A stretch of 64,000 bases of DNA from Gillisia hiemivivida. GTDB taxonomy: Bacteria; Bacteroidota; Bacteroidia; Flavobacteriales; Flavobacteriaceae. The translations under genes and the position numbers were made by a program. A model generated the notes under the pieces. That model had not been told where the DNA came from. It made no database searches and saw nothing but the letters and a program-made list of their open reading frames with translations. Shown piece by piece: positions 7,547-16,552 of this stretch. Each line of letters starts with the position of its first letter. Positions within the stretch are counted from its first letter, which is position 1. Where the stretch lies: positions 310,001-374,000 of the forward strand of contig NZ_VORY01000002.1 of NCBI RefSeq assembly GCF_007997295.1, read 5' to 3'.

Positions 7547-9751
7547 ATGAGTAAAACAATCATTATATCCAATAGATTGCCACTTCAAATTTCTATAAAA
7601 AAAGGAAAATTGGACGTTACTCCTAGTGTGGGAGGCTTAGCTACAGGTTTAAAATCCTTTCACAGAGATGGAGATAGTGTCTGGATAGGCTGGAGTGGTT
7701 TAACTACTGAAGAGCTTCCTGAAAATTTAATGAATGAAGTTTCTCAGAAAGCAAAAGATCAGGCCTGTATTGCGTTAAATTTTACTGAAAAGGAAATTGA
7801 AGGCTTTTACTATGGCTTTAGTAACAGAAGTATTTGGCCTCTCTTCCACTACTTTATGGAATTCACAGAATGGGAAACTTGGCATTGGAAAACCTACAAA
7901 AGTGTAAATCAAAAATATGCGGATGCCATTCTGGAAAAGTACAAGGAAGGTGATAAGATCTGGATTCATGATTATCAACTTCTTTTAGTACCAAATATGG
8001 TTCGGGAACAATCTCCTAATGCTACCATTGGTTTCTTCAATCATATCCCATTTCCTTCCTATGAAGTCTTTAGAACCATGCCTTGGAGAGAGGAAATTCT
8101 TAAAGGTTTACTGGGTGCAGATCTTATTGGCTTTCACACCTACGACTATGAAAGACATTTTTTAAGTTCTGTAAGCCGTATTCTCAGGTATCAAGTCAAT
8201 TTTAATGAAGTGAGCCTCCCAGAGAGAATGGTTAAAGTAGATTCTTTTCCTATGGGTATAGATTATAACAAGTTTGAAAAGGCTGCGCAAAATCACTTTG
8301 AAAATACTCTGGAAAGTCAATCAGATTTACAGCGCAGATTAGATCATCATAGAAAAGGAGCACCCGGGGCAAAGTTGATCCTAAGTATAGATCGGTTAGA
8401 TTACACGAAAGGGATTGCACATAGAATAAGAGCATTTGAGTATTTCTTAGAAAAATATCCTCAGTATATAGAAAAAATCCGATTGGTTATGCTGGCAGTT
8501 CCTTCTAGATCTGAGGTGCCACAGTATCAATTATTGAAAAAGGAAATTGATGCCTTAGTAGGAAGAATAAATGGGAAATTCGCTACCGTAAGCTGGACAC
8601 CTATTTGGTATTTCTATAGGTCAATGCCTTTTAACAACTTAATAGATCTATATGCTTCATGCGATATAGCCCTACTAACTCCTATAAGGGACGGAATGAA
8701 CCTTGTGGCAAAAGAATATATTGCAAGCAGGAAAGATCAAACTGGAGTGCTTATTTTAAGTGAAATGACCGGTGCAGCTCAAGAAATGAATGAAGCAATT
8801 TTAATTAATCCTAATAATTTTGAACAGATTGCTGATGCTATAAATCAGGCTATAAAGATGTCTGAAGAAGAACAAATTAAAAGAAATAAAATCCTTCAGA
8901 AACGACTTAAACGATATGATGTAGAAAAATGGGCTAACGACTTTATGAAAGCTTTGACTAAAACACAAGAAACCAGACAAAGCAATAAGGCTATCCTTAT
9001 ATCTAAAGATATCCAAGAGTCGATATATTCAGATTTCACAAAATCTAAAAATCGAGTATTATTTCTGGACTATGATGGAACACTAGTAGATTTTGTTGAT
9101 CAACCAGAAGATGCAAAACCAGATGAAGAACTTATCTCTCTAATAAGTCAATTAGCATCTTTGGAAAATACTACTGTAGTGCTTATTAGCGGAAGGGATA
9201 AGGAAACTCTAGGCACTTGGTGGAAGGAAGTAGATGTGCAGCTAATTGCAGAGCATGGAGTTTGGGCCTTAAAACCGAATAAAGAATGGAGACTTAATGA
9301 AAATGTTAGAAATGACTGGATGGAATCTATACGTCCTGTTATTGAAGCATTTGTAGATAGAACTCCCGGAAGTTTTATAGAAGAAAAGAACTATTCGCTG
9401 GCTTGGCACTACAGAAAAGTTGATCCAGACCTAGGAGAAAAACGCGCTAATGAACTTTCTTCAGTATTAAAAGATCTTATCTCTAATCATGGATTGAGTG
9501 TTTTAGATGGTAATAAAGTTCTGGAGATAAAAAGCAGTGAAGTTAACAAAGGTAAGGCCGCAACAAAATTTCTTTTAAGAAAAGAGGTTGATTTCATATT
9601 TGCTATTGGAGACGATTGGACAGATGAATATTTATTCCAGGAATTGCCAGATTCTGCAGTAACTGTAAAAGTAGGTTTAAAGAAAACCAGTGCCACTTAC
9701 TATTTAAATAACACCAAAAAAGTAAGAGAGTTATTGCAAGGATTTTTATAA
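7547..9751 (+). CDS. otsAB: Fused trehalose-6-phosphate synthase/phosphatase
   Basis: The protein of 734 residues joins two trehalose enzymes. Residues 1 to about 465 are a GT20 trehalose-6-phosphate synthase with the ISNRLP start, the GGLATGL loop, FNHIPFPSYE and RDGMNLVAKEY. Residues from about 500 on are a HAD-type trehalose-6-phosphate phosphatase with DYDGTLVDF as the nucleophile motif and GDDWTDEYLF as the Mg-binding motif. The pair makes trehalose from UDP- or ADP-glucose and glucose-6-phosphate. Fusions like this are common in Bacteroidota. A GH15 gene that may degrade trehalose is divergent, and an MscS channel is nearby, which points to osmolyte cycling. Confidence 0.95.
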   Translation: MSKTIIISNRLPLQISIKKGKLDVTPSVGGLATGLKSFHRDGDSVWIGWSGLTTEELPENLMNEVSQKAKDQACIALNFTEKEIEGFYYGFSNRSIWPLFHYFMEFTEWETWHWKTYKSVNQKYADAILEKYKEGDKIWIHDYQLLLVPNMVREQSPNATIGFFNHIPFPSYEVFRTMPWREEILKGLLGADLIGFHTYDYERHFLSSVSRILRYQVNFNEVSLPERMVKVDSFPMGIDYNKFEKAAQNHFENTLESQSDLQRRLDHHRKGAPGAKLILSIDRLDYTKGIAHRIRAFEYFLEKYPQYIEKIRLVMLAVPSRSEVPQYQLLKKEIDALVGRINGKFATVSWTPIWYFYRSMPFNNLIDLYASCDIALLTPIRDGMNLVAKEYIASRKDQTGVLILSEMTGAAQEMNEAILINPNNFEQIADAINQAIKMSEEEQIKRNKILQKRLKRYDVEKWANDFMKALTKTQETRQSNKAILISKDIQESIYSDFTKSKNRVLFLDYDGTLVDFVDQPEDAKPDEELISLISQLASLENTTVVLISGRDKETLGTWWKEVDVQLIAEHGVWALKPNKEWRLNENVRNDWMESIRPVIEAFVDRTPGSFIEEKNYSLAWHYRKVDPDLGEKRANELSSVLKDLISNHGLSVLDGNKVLEIKSSEVNKGKAATKFLLRKEVDFIFAIGDDWTDEYLFQELPDSAVTVKVGLKKTSATYYLNNTKKVRELLQGFL

Positions 9752-9923
9752 CTGAAATAAGCTTCAGCAGGATAATAATAAAAAAAACTAAACTGTTAAA
9801 ATCCTTAGCAATTTTACTTAAACATTATATCAAACTTAACTAAAGAAAATCCTCTAAACTTCTAAATAGAAGTACTTTTACAATATCAAATTTATACAAC
9901 CAATATTTAAAAAAGACATAATT

Positions 9924-10211
9924 ATGAAAGTAGGAAAGTTAATTACAGGATTAGTATCAGGAGCAGCTATAGGAGCAGCTATAGGTTTATTATTTGCACC
10001 AAAAAAAGGAGCAGATACACGTAAATCAATTACTGAATCTGGAGATAGCTATTTAAAAGGTGCTAAAGGGAAGATCAATGATCTTTCAGAGGGTTTAAAC
10101 CAAAAAGTTGAAGCGATCAAAGAAAAATCTAAAGCTGCAACTAGTGGTTCTAAAGTTGAAGAAAAGTATCACGATACTAAAGCAGATATTCACGATATGA
10201 GAGCTAGCTAG
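9924..10211 (+). CDS. YtxH-domain membrane protein
   Basis: This short protein of 95 residues has one N-terminal membrane helix rich in Gly and Ala (ITGLVSGAAIGAAIGLLFAP) followed by KKGADTRK and a lysine-rich coiled tail. This is the YtxH (gas vesicle GvpT-like) arrangement. In Bacteroidota such genes are often linked to general or osmotic stress, and the trehalose gene upstream is consistent with this. No enzymatic role is expected. A terminator follows directly. Confidence 0.85.
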   Translation: MKVGKLITGLVSGAAIGAAIGLLFAPKKGADTRKSITESGDSYLKGAKGKINDLSEGLNQKVEAIKEKSKAATSGSKVEEKYHDTKADIHDMRAS

Positions 10212-10234
10212 TCTAAACTCAAATATTTTATATT

Positions 10235-10263
10235 AACCCTCGGATTCTTTCCGGGGGTTTTTT
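10235..10263 (+). terminator. Terminator after ytxH-like gene
   Basis: AACCCTCGG and CCGGGGGTT pair around a short loop and are followed by a run of T. Confidence 0.75.
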
Positions 10264-10348
10264 ATTTTTCGGAATTGGATTATCTTCAGAAAACATTCTG
10301 AAAAACATTTCTTACTTTAGAAAACTCAAATAAATAAAATTTATAATA

Positions 10349-11707
10349 ATGAAAATTAATTCCTCCCTATTAAGTATTGCGTGTTTCATATTCACTTTAC
10401 TTCTATTTAATAATACAAATGCACAAGATACAGATGCTAGGATCTATAAAATAATTGATTCTGTATCTGCAGATAGAATTGAATCTGATATTAGAAAACT
10501 TGCAGGTTTTGGAACTCGAAATACATTTAGCGATACGGTTTCAACCACCCGTGGAATTGGAGCTGCAAGACGATGGATCAAATCTGAATTTGATAAAACC
10601 TCCCAAGATTGCAATAACTGTTTAAATGTCTTTTACCAAAAAGATCTAGTGACTCCGGAAGATGGAAATCGTGTGCCAAAAGAAGCATGGGTCGTTAATG
10701 TTGTAGCTATCCAAAAAGGAACAAAATATCCAAATAGATATATCATTATGAGTGGCGATATAGATTCTCGTGCTAGTGATACCATGGATTTTGAAACCGA
10801 TGCACCAGGAGCTAATGATAATGCCAGTGGAATGGCAGGAACTATTGAAGCCGCCAGAGTTTTATCTAAATATAAATTTGAAAACAGCATTATTTATGTT
10901 GGCCTTTCCGGAGAAGAGCAAGGTTTATTTGGAGGAAAAGGATTGGCTCAATATGCAAAAAACAACAATTGGGAGATCATTGGAATATTGAACAATGATA
11001 TGATCGGAAATATTGAAGGGGTTGATGGAATAATTGATAACCGAAGTTTCAGAATTTTTTCTGAACCTGTGCCTCCAACCGAAACTGAGCAAGAGCGAAA
11101 TGCAAGAAGATATTATGGTGGTGAAGTAGATGGAATTTCCAGACAGCTTGCCCGCTACATTCATGGTACCGTAGAAACCTATATGCCAGAAATGAATCCA
11201 ATGATGATTTATCGTTTAGACAGATTTGGACGTGGAGGACATCACAGATCTTTTAATGATCTTGGCTATGCAGGAATTAGAATAATGGAAGCCCATGAAA
11301 ATTACAACAGACAACATCAGGACATTAGAACCGAAAATGGAATTGAATATGGAGATGTAATTGAAGGTGTGAATTTTGATTATGCTGCAAAACTTACGGC
11401 TGTAAACGCGATTAACTTAGCTAGTTTGGCTTGGGCTCCGCCAGCACCTTCAAAAGTTGCGATTGGAGGAATCGTTGAACCCTCTACCAAACTACGTTGG
11501 GAAAAGGTTTCAGGAGAAATTGCAGGATATAAAATTTACTGGAGAGATACTACTTCCCCTGTATGGCAACATTCAAGGTTTGTAGGAGATGTATCTGAAT
11601 TTATGTTGGAAGGAATTGTAATAGATAATTTCTTATTTGGAGTTGTAGCTGTTGGCAAAAACGGACATGAAAGTTTAGTTTCTTTTCCCTCATCGACCTT
11701 TAGATAA
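10349..11707 (+). CDS. M28-family metallopeptidase, secreted
   Basis: The protein of 452 residues has a cleavable signal peptide ending near NTNAQ. The zinc aminopeptidase (M28) core shows the ligand-bearing segments: the SGDIDSR aspartate region, GANDNASGMAGTIE and the GEEQGLFGGKGLA glutamate pair. The last 90 or so residues look like a fibronectin type III-like beta domain (PPAPSKVAIGG through WRDTTSPVW). M28 enzymes release N-terminal amino acids from peptides in the periplasm or outside the cell. The next gene, an S9 peptidase on the same strand 38 bases away, suggests a joint peptide-degrading operon. Confidence 0.9.
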   Translation: MKINSSLLSIACFIFTLLLFNNTNAQDTDARIYKIIDSVSADRIESDIRKLAGFGTRNTFSDTVSTTRGIGAARRWIKSEFDKTSQDCNNCLNVFYQKDLVTPEDGNRVPKEAWVVNVVAIQKGTKYPNRYIIMSGDIDSRASDTMDFETDAPGANDNASGMAGTIEAARVLSKYKFENSIIYVGLSGEEQGLFGGKGLAQYAKNNNWEIIGILNNDMIGNIEGVDGIIDNRSFRIFSEPVPPTETEQERNARRYYGGEVDGISRQLARYIHGTVETYMPEMNPMMIYRLDRFGRGGHHRSFNDLGYAGIRIMEAHENYNRQHQDIRTENGIEYGDVIEGVNFDYAAKLTAVNAINLASLAWAPPAPSKVAIGGIVEPSTKLRWEKVSGEIAGYKIYWRDTTSPVWQHSRFVGDVSEFMLEGIVIDNFLFGVVAVGKNGHESLVSFPSSTFR

Positions 11708-11745
11708 GTTCATTTCCTGTTTAATTCACTTTAAAATCTCTGATC

Positions 11746-13761
11746 ATGAAAAAAATATTATTATTTTTCTTCCTATCCTCTCAGTTACTTTTAGCACAAC
11801 AATCAGATAAGCTGGAGTTATTGGATATCTTCAATCTTGAGTATATTTCTGACCCACAGATATCTCCAGATGGAAAACAGGTGGTGTATGTCCGGAATTT
11901 TAAGGATGTCATGACCGATAAAAATCTATCCAATCTCTGGATAGTGAATTTTGATGGTACACAAAACAGACCACTAACCACTGGCAACACAGTAGATAAT
12001 TCTCCCCGTTGGTCTCCAGATGGAAGGGAATTACTTTTCAAATCTAACATGGATGGCGAAATGCGGTTATATTTAAAATGGCTGGATTCTCAACAGCCAC
12101 AAGTAATTTCTAATTCTAATGAGCTACCTGGATCAATTTCCTGGTCTCCGGATGGCAAGTTTATTGCCTTTTCTAAATTCGTGATTAAAGAGAATGCTTC
12201 TCCTATCAAAATGCCAAAGAAGCCAGATGGCGCAAATTGGAACGAGGCTCCTAAATACATCACCGAAATGAATTATCGGGCAGATGGAGCTGGTTATTTA
12301 AAAAGTGGTAACACACAACTGTTTGTCGTTTCTATAGACGGACATACCCCAAGGCAACTTACTTTTAATCCCTTCGATCATGGAACACCAGTTTGGGGTA
12401 AGGATGGTAAAAGCTTGTATTTTTCAGCTAATCTTGGAGAAGATCATGAATTAGATCCTATGAATTCAGAAATCCATAAGCTAGATATTACAGATGGAAA
12501 AATAACAACCTTAACAAATAGACAGGGACCAGACAGCAATCCAATAATCTCTTCAGATGGCAAGAAAATAGCATATTTAGGCTTCGATGATAGATTGCAA
12601 GGATATCAATTGAGTCAGTTATATATTATGAATATAGATGGTAGTAATATCCAGAACCTTTCAGCAGACTTTGATAGAGATATAAGTGATATTTCCTGGG
12701 ACAAAAATGGAGATGGCCTTTATTTTCAATATAACGACAAAGGCAGCACAAAACTAGGTTACATTTCTACGAGCGGTAAAGTAAAAGAAATAACAAATAA
12801 CATGGGAGGACTTTCCCTAGGAAGGCCTTATAACGCTGCATCTTATAGTATTGCAGAAAATGGTAATTACGCTTTTACTTCAGGAAAAAATGCAATGTTA
12901 TCTGATTTAGGTGTTGGAAATAAAGGAAATGATCGAGTGCTTACAGATGTAAATAGCGATTTACTTTCCTTTAAAAAACTAGGAAAAGTAGAAGAGATCT
13001 GGTGGAAGTCTTCTGTAGATCAAAGAGATATCCAAGGCTGGATTGTAACTCCGCCCGATTTTGACCCTAACAAAAAATACCCGTTAATTCTAGAGATCCA
13101 CGGTGGGCCTTTTGCTAGTTATGGAAATGTATTTTCGGCAGAAATTCAGCTAATGGCTGCAGCTGGGTATGTAGTTCTGTATACTAATCCTAGAGGTAGT
13201 ACTGGCTATGGGGAAGAATTCGGAAACTTAATACATCACGACTATCCCAATAACGATTATCATGATTTGATGTCTGGAGTAGATGCTGTTCTTGAAAAAG
13301 GATATTTAGACAGGGAAAATTTATTTGTCACCGGAGGTAGCGGAGGTGGTGTATTAACCGCTTGGATCGTTGGAAAAACAGATAGATTTAAAGCTGCTGT
13401 AGTTGCAAAACCAGTTATAAATTGGACGAGTTTTGTGCTATATGCAGATAATCCAGGCTTCTTTGCTAAATATTGGTTTGGCAAAAAGCCTTGGGAAGAC
13501 CCGGAAAGTTATTTCAAGAGATCTCCTTTAAGCTATGTGGCTAATATTACTACTCCAACTATGTTGTTAACTGGAGAAGAAGATTACAGAACTCCAATAG
13601 CTGAATCTGAGCAATTCTACAGTGCATTAAAACTGGAAGGAGTAGAAACGGCTATGGTTAGAATCCCGGGATCCGGACACGGAATAGCAAATAGACCAAG
13701 TAACCTTATTGCTAAAGTTGCAGCTATCCTATCTTGGTTTGAAAAGTATAAGGACAACTAA
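11746..13761 (+). CDS. S9-family prolyl oligopeptidase-type peptidase, secreted
   Basis: The protein of 671 residues has a signal peptide, then a beta-propeller with repeated TolB/PD40-like units (ISPDGKQVVYVR, WSPDGRELLF, WSPDGKFIAF), then an alpha/beta hydrolase domain from about residue 440. The catalytic serine sits in GGSGGG rather than the commoner GGSYGG. The aspartate is in TGEEDYRTPI and the histidine in GSGHGIANRP. This matches S9C acylaminoacyl-peptidase or DPP-like enzymes that cleave oligopeptides. It lies directly behind an M28 peptidase gene and is probably co-transcribed with it. Exact specificity is unknown. Confidence 0.92.
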   Translation: MKKILLFFFLSSQLLLAQQSDKLELLDIFNLEYISDPQISPDGKQVVYVRNFKDVMTDKNLSNLWIVNFDGTQNRPLTTGNTVDNSPRWSPDGRELLFKSNMDGEMRLYLKWLDSQQPQVISNSNELPGSISWSPDGKFIAFSKFVIKENASPIKMPKKPDGANWNEAPKYITEMNYRADGAGYLKSGNTQLFVVSIDGHTPRQLTFNPFDHGTPVWGKDGKSLYFSANLGEDHELDPMNSEIHKLDITDGKITTLTNRQGPDSNPIISSDGKKIAYLGFDDRLQGYQLSQLYIMNIDGSNIQNLSADFDRDISDISWDKNGDGLYFQYNDKGSTKLGYISTSGKVKEITNNMGGLSLGRPYNAASYSIAENGNYAFTSGKNAMLSDLGVGNKGNDRVLTDVNSDLLSFKKLGKVEEIWWKSSVDQRDIQGWIVTPPDFDPNKKYPLILEIHGGPFASYGNVFSAEIQLMAAAGYVVLYTNPRGSTGYGEEFGNLIHHDYPNNDYHDLMSGVDAVLEKGYLDRENLFVTGGSGGGVLTAWIVGKTDRFKAAVVAKPVINWTSFVLYADNPGFFAKYWFGKKPWEDPESYFKRSPLSYVANITTPTMLLTGEEDYRTPIAESEQFYSALKLEGVETAMVRIPGSGHGIANRPSNLIAKVAAILSWFEKYKDN

Positions 13762-14163
13762 ATCAATCCCTTATATAAAGCTGCCAATAGAATTATAGAA
13801 TACAGATATTAAGTATATATAATTTTTATTATTTATTGTCTATCAAAAATTAAATCATATTGTTTTGTCTGTTCGAGCCCAGTCGAGAACTTTTCAGCTC
13901 AAAAAGAAGGTTTCGACTCCGCTACCATTGACGTATTTTCAAAGTTACTCCCAATAAGAGACCCTGAAACTAGTTCAGGGTGACGATACTGTTTTAACTG
14001 CCGTCATGCTGAACTCGTTTCAGCATCTTTCATACGTCAATTTCCTACGCTAAATAAATTTTTTTATCACAGGTCTCAACCTGACATCCTTACTATACAT
14101 TGTAATCTTAATATGAACACAACTACAGACCGATAAAAATCAATTCTATTGGCAGTTTTATTA
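13762..14163. other. Gene-free region with a nested hairpin element
   Basis: No gene is visible on either strand. The region begins AT-rich, then switches at about 13870 to a more GC-rich segment full of inverted repeats, and ends about 60 bases before the tex stop codon. The repeat part is listed separately. Confidence 0.5.
13928..14040. repeat. Composite inverted-repeat element (REP/MITE-like)
   Basis: Outer arms TTGACGTA (13928-13935) and TACGTCAA (14033-14040) are exact reverse complements. Inside are two perfect hairpins: CCCTGAA/TTCAGGG (13962-13980) and ATGCTGAA/TTCAGCAT (14006-14026). GTCATGCTGAACTCGTTTCA-type sequences are frequent intergenic repeats in Flavobacteriaceae genomes. 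It lies between convergent genes, so it could help end transcription from either side. Confidence 0.7.
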
Positions 14164-15231
14164 TTAATCGATTAGGGAAAGTTGAATCCTTTTTAGATCC
14201 AGATCAATTTCCAAAACAGTTACCCTTAAATGCTGTCCTAATTTTACAACAGAATTGACATCACTTATATATTCATTCGCCAATTTAGAGATGTGTATTA
14301 ATCCACTTTCTTTAACTCCAACATCAACAAAGCATCCAAAATTGGTGATATTATTTACGATCCCTGGAAGTTTCATCCCCGTTTGTAAATCTTTAATAGT
14401 ATTTACATTTTCGTCAAACTGAAAAACCTTGATCTTACTTCTAGGATCTAAACCTGGTTTTTCCAGTTCTTTAATTATATCTTTTAGCGTTGGTATCCCA
14501 AGATCTTTTTGGACATAAGTCTCTAAATCAACTTTTTGAAGCACTTCTTTATTGCCTATTAATTGGTTAATTCCAGTTCCATAATCGAGTGCTATTTTAT
14601 TTACCAACTCATAACGTTCCGGGTGAACTGCAGAATCGTCCAAAGGATTTTTTGCATTCTTAATTCTTAAAAAACCGGCTGATTGCTCGTAAGCTTTGGC
14701 TCCTAATCTTGGGACTTTTAGCAACTCTTCTCTAGCTTTTATACTACCTTTTTCTGATCTATAGTTTATAATGTTTTCAGCTAGTACTGGTCCAATCCCT
14801 GAGACATAAGAAAGCAGTTCTTTACTTGCAGAGTTTACATTGATCCCTATTCGGTTTACGCAAGTCATCACCACTGCATCCAGTTTATTTTTCAGTCTTG
14901 TTTGGTCTACATCATGTTGGTACTGCCCTACTCCAATTGACTTTGCATCTATTTTCACTAATTCGGCCAAAGGATCTATTAAGCGTCTCCCAATAGAAAC
15001 TGCGCCCCTTACTGTGATATCATAATCTGAAAATTCTTCTCTAGCAATTTTAGATGCCGAATAAATTGAAGCACCCGCCTCATTCACCACATATACTTCG
15101 ACCTCTTTATTAAATGGAACTTTCTTTATAAACTGTTCCGTTTCACGGGAAGCTGTTCCATTTCCAATAGAGATCGCTTCAATATTATAGGCATTTACGA
15201 GCGATCTTATTTTCTTTATGGCAAGCGTCAT
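14164..15231 (-). pseudogene. tex: Tex C-terminal half (3' part of split gene)
   Basis: These 355 codons encode the second half of the Tex transcription accessory protein. They cover the rest of the YqgF/RNase H-like domain (AISIGNGTASRETEQF), the helix-hairpin-helix pair (SYVSGIGPVLAENIINYR) and the C-terminal S1 RNA-binding domain (FGCFVDVGVKESGLIHISKL). The frame continues upstream of its ATG as YPQKE, which is the expected Tex sequence, so this ATG is probably not the ancestral start. It overlaps the 5' part by four bases (ATGA), which could allow re-initiation. Together the two parts total about 712 codons, close to a normal Tex. Whether either half works alone is unknown. Confidence 0.85.
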
Positions 15232-16301
15232 TTCTTTCTGTGGATAGTTTCATTATGTAGCAACATTCCATTTTCATCCAAACACACCAATTTACATCCA
15301 GACTTAAAACCAGGATCCAAGGCTAAGATCCTTTTATTACCTAGAGGAGGCGCTAATAAAAGTTGTTCTAAATTCTCAGCAAAGACCTGAATAGCATCTT
15401 CATCTGCTTTATTTTTTGCTTCAGATAAAACTTCATTGGAAAATGATGGCTTTAAGAGTCGTTTGTAGGAATCTTCTATTGCTTCTTTAATATATTTTGA
15501 AGCTGAAGAATTTTTCAGATTAAGAACATTCTCTATTAATCTTAAAGCTTCCATTTTTTCTACATCAAGCTTTACCTTTATTACCCCTTCACTTTCCGCC
15601 CTAAGAATTGCGAGTAATCTATGAGAAGGAATTCTTTTTAGAGGCTCATTCCAGTCAAAATATTGCTTGTATTTTTGCGCAGCTGGGTTTTCTTTTTCAG
15701 ATTTAACTAATTTTGAAGCTATATCTGCACTATTCTGAAATAACTTTCTTAGCTTCTGCCTCACATAAGGATTTTCACTTATCCATTCTGCAATTATATG
15801 TTGAGCTCCTTCTAAAGCATCGGTCGGAGATTTTATATCTTTTGATAAAAACCGACTTGCAACTAGTTCTAAATTATCTCCATTTTGAGACATTAGTATT
15901 TTGGCTAAAGGTTCCAGACCAGCTTCTCTGGCAGCTTCAGCTTTAGTTCTACGCTTCTTTTTAAAAGGAAGATATAAATCCTCTAATTCCACCATAGAAT
16001 CTGAATCCTGAATCTTAGACAGTAAGGAATCTGTCAATGAATCCTGATCTTCAATAGCTTTAATGATAGATTTTTTACGACGCTCTAATTCTGAATAGGA
16101 TTTTAAAAGCTCTGCTATTTTTTCAATTTCAACTTCATCTAAATTACCCGTTAACTCTTTTCTATATCGCGCAATAAATGGGATTGTAGCATCTTCATTT
16201 AATAAGCTTACTGTGTTGAGAATAGATCTCTCGGGAACGGCTATTTTAGATTTTATATATGATATTAACTCCAAGTCTTGTGTTTTAAGTAATGAAAACA
16301 A
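15228..16301 (-). pseudogene. tex: Tex N-terminal half (5' part of split gene)
   Basis: These 357 codons encode the N-terminal helical region of Tex (ATIPFIARYRKELTGNLDEVEI) and the first strands of the YqgF-like domain (RILALDPGFKSGCKLVCLDENG). The frame ends at LLHNETIHRKK and a stop, where Tex proteins normally continue with a segment like YPHPPQK. A deletion of about 10 (or 13) bases at the junction near 15238 would explain both the lost residues and the frame change. A sequencing or assembly error is the main alternative. Tex binds RNA and acts on transcription elongation, and its loss is tolerated in many bacteria. Confidence 0.85.
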
Positions 16302-16495
16302 AGATACCGGGATTCTAATTTATTTGTATAAGTACCCAAAGATATTTCCAGAGAATTAGATAATATTAATTGGAAACTTTAGGGTTTTAAACATTAATTC
16401 TGGAACGGAAAAATTTCCCGCTCCTGAAAGCTACCTGGATCGAAGATTTACGCAGTTAATTATCCCTATTTTTCAGCCTTTTTCTTGGCTCTTTT

Positions 16496-16547
16496 GTCTT
16501 GATTCTTGGTTCTTGGTTCTTGGTTCTTGGTTCTCGTCTCTCTGTTC
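16496..16547. repeat. Tandem TTCTTGG heptamer repeat
   Basis: Four perfect head-to-tail TTCTTGG units (16503-16530) are preceded by GTCTTGA and followed by degenerate TTCTCG and GTCTCTCTG. The left part, TCTTGATTCT, is the same sequence found at the right end of the S23 cassette (1151-1160). It lies between the 3' end of GH65 and the 5' end of tex, at the edge of the carbohydrate locus. Confidence 0.75.
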
Positions 16548-16552
16548 CCTAT

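Noticed and set aside
13861-13920. tRNA-like GTTCGAGCC sequence
   Set aside because: No cloverleaf arms or acceptor stem can be built around it; it belongs to the intergenic repeat region.
16503-16530. Possible CRISPR array
   Set aside because: The repeats are 7 bp long and directly adjacent, without spacers.
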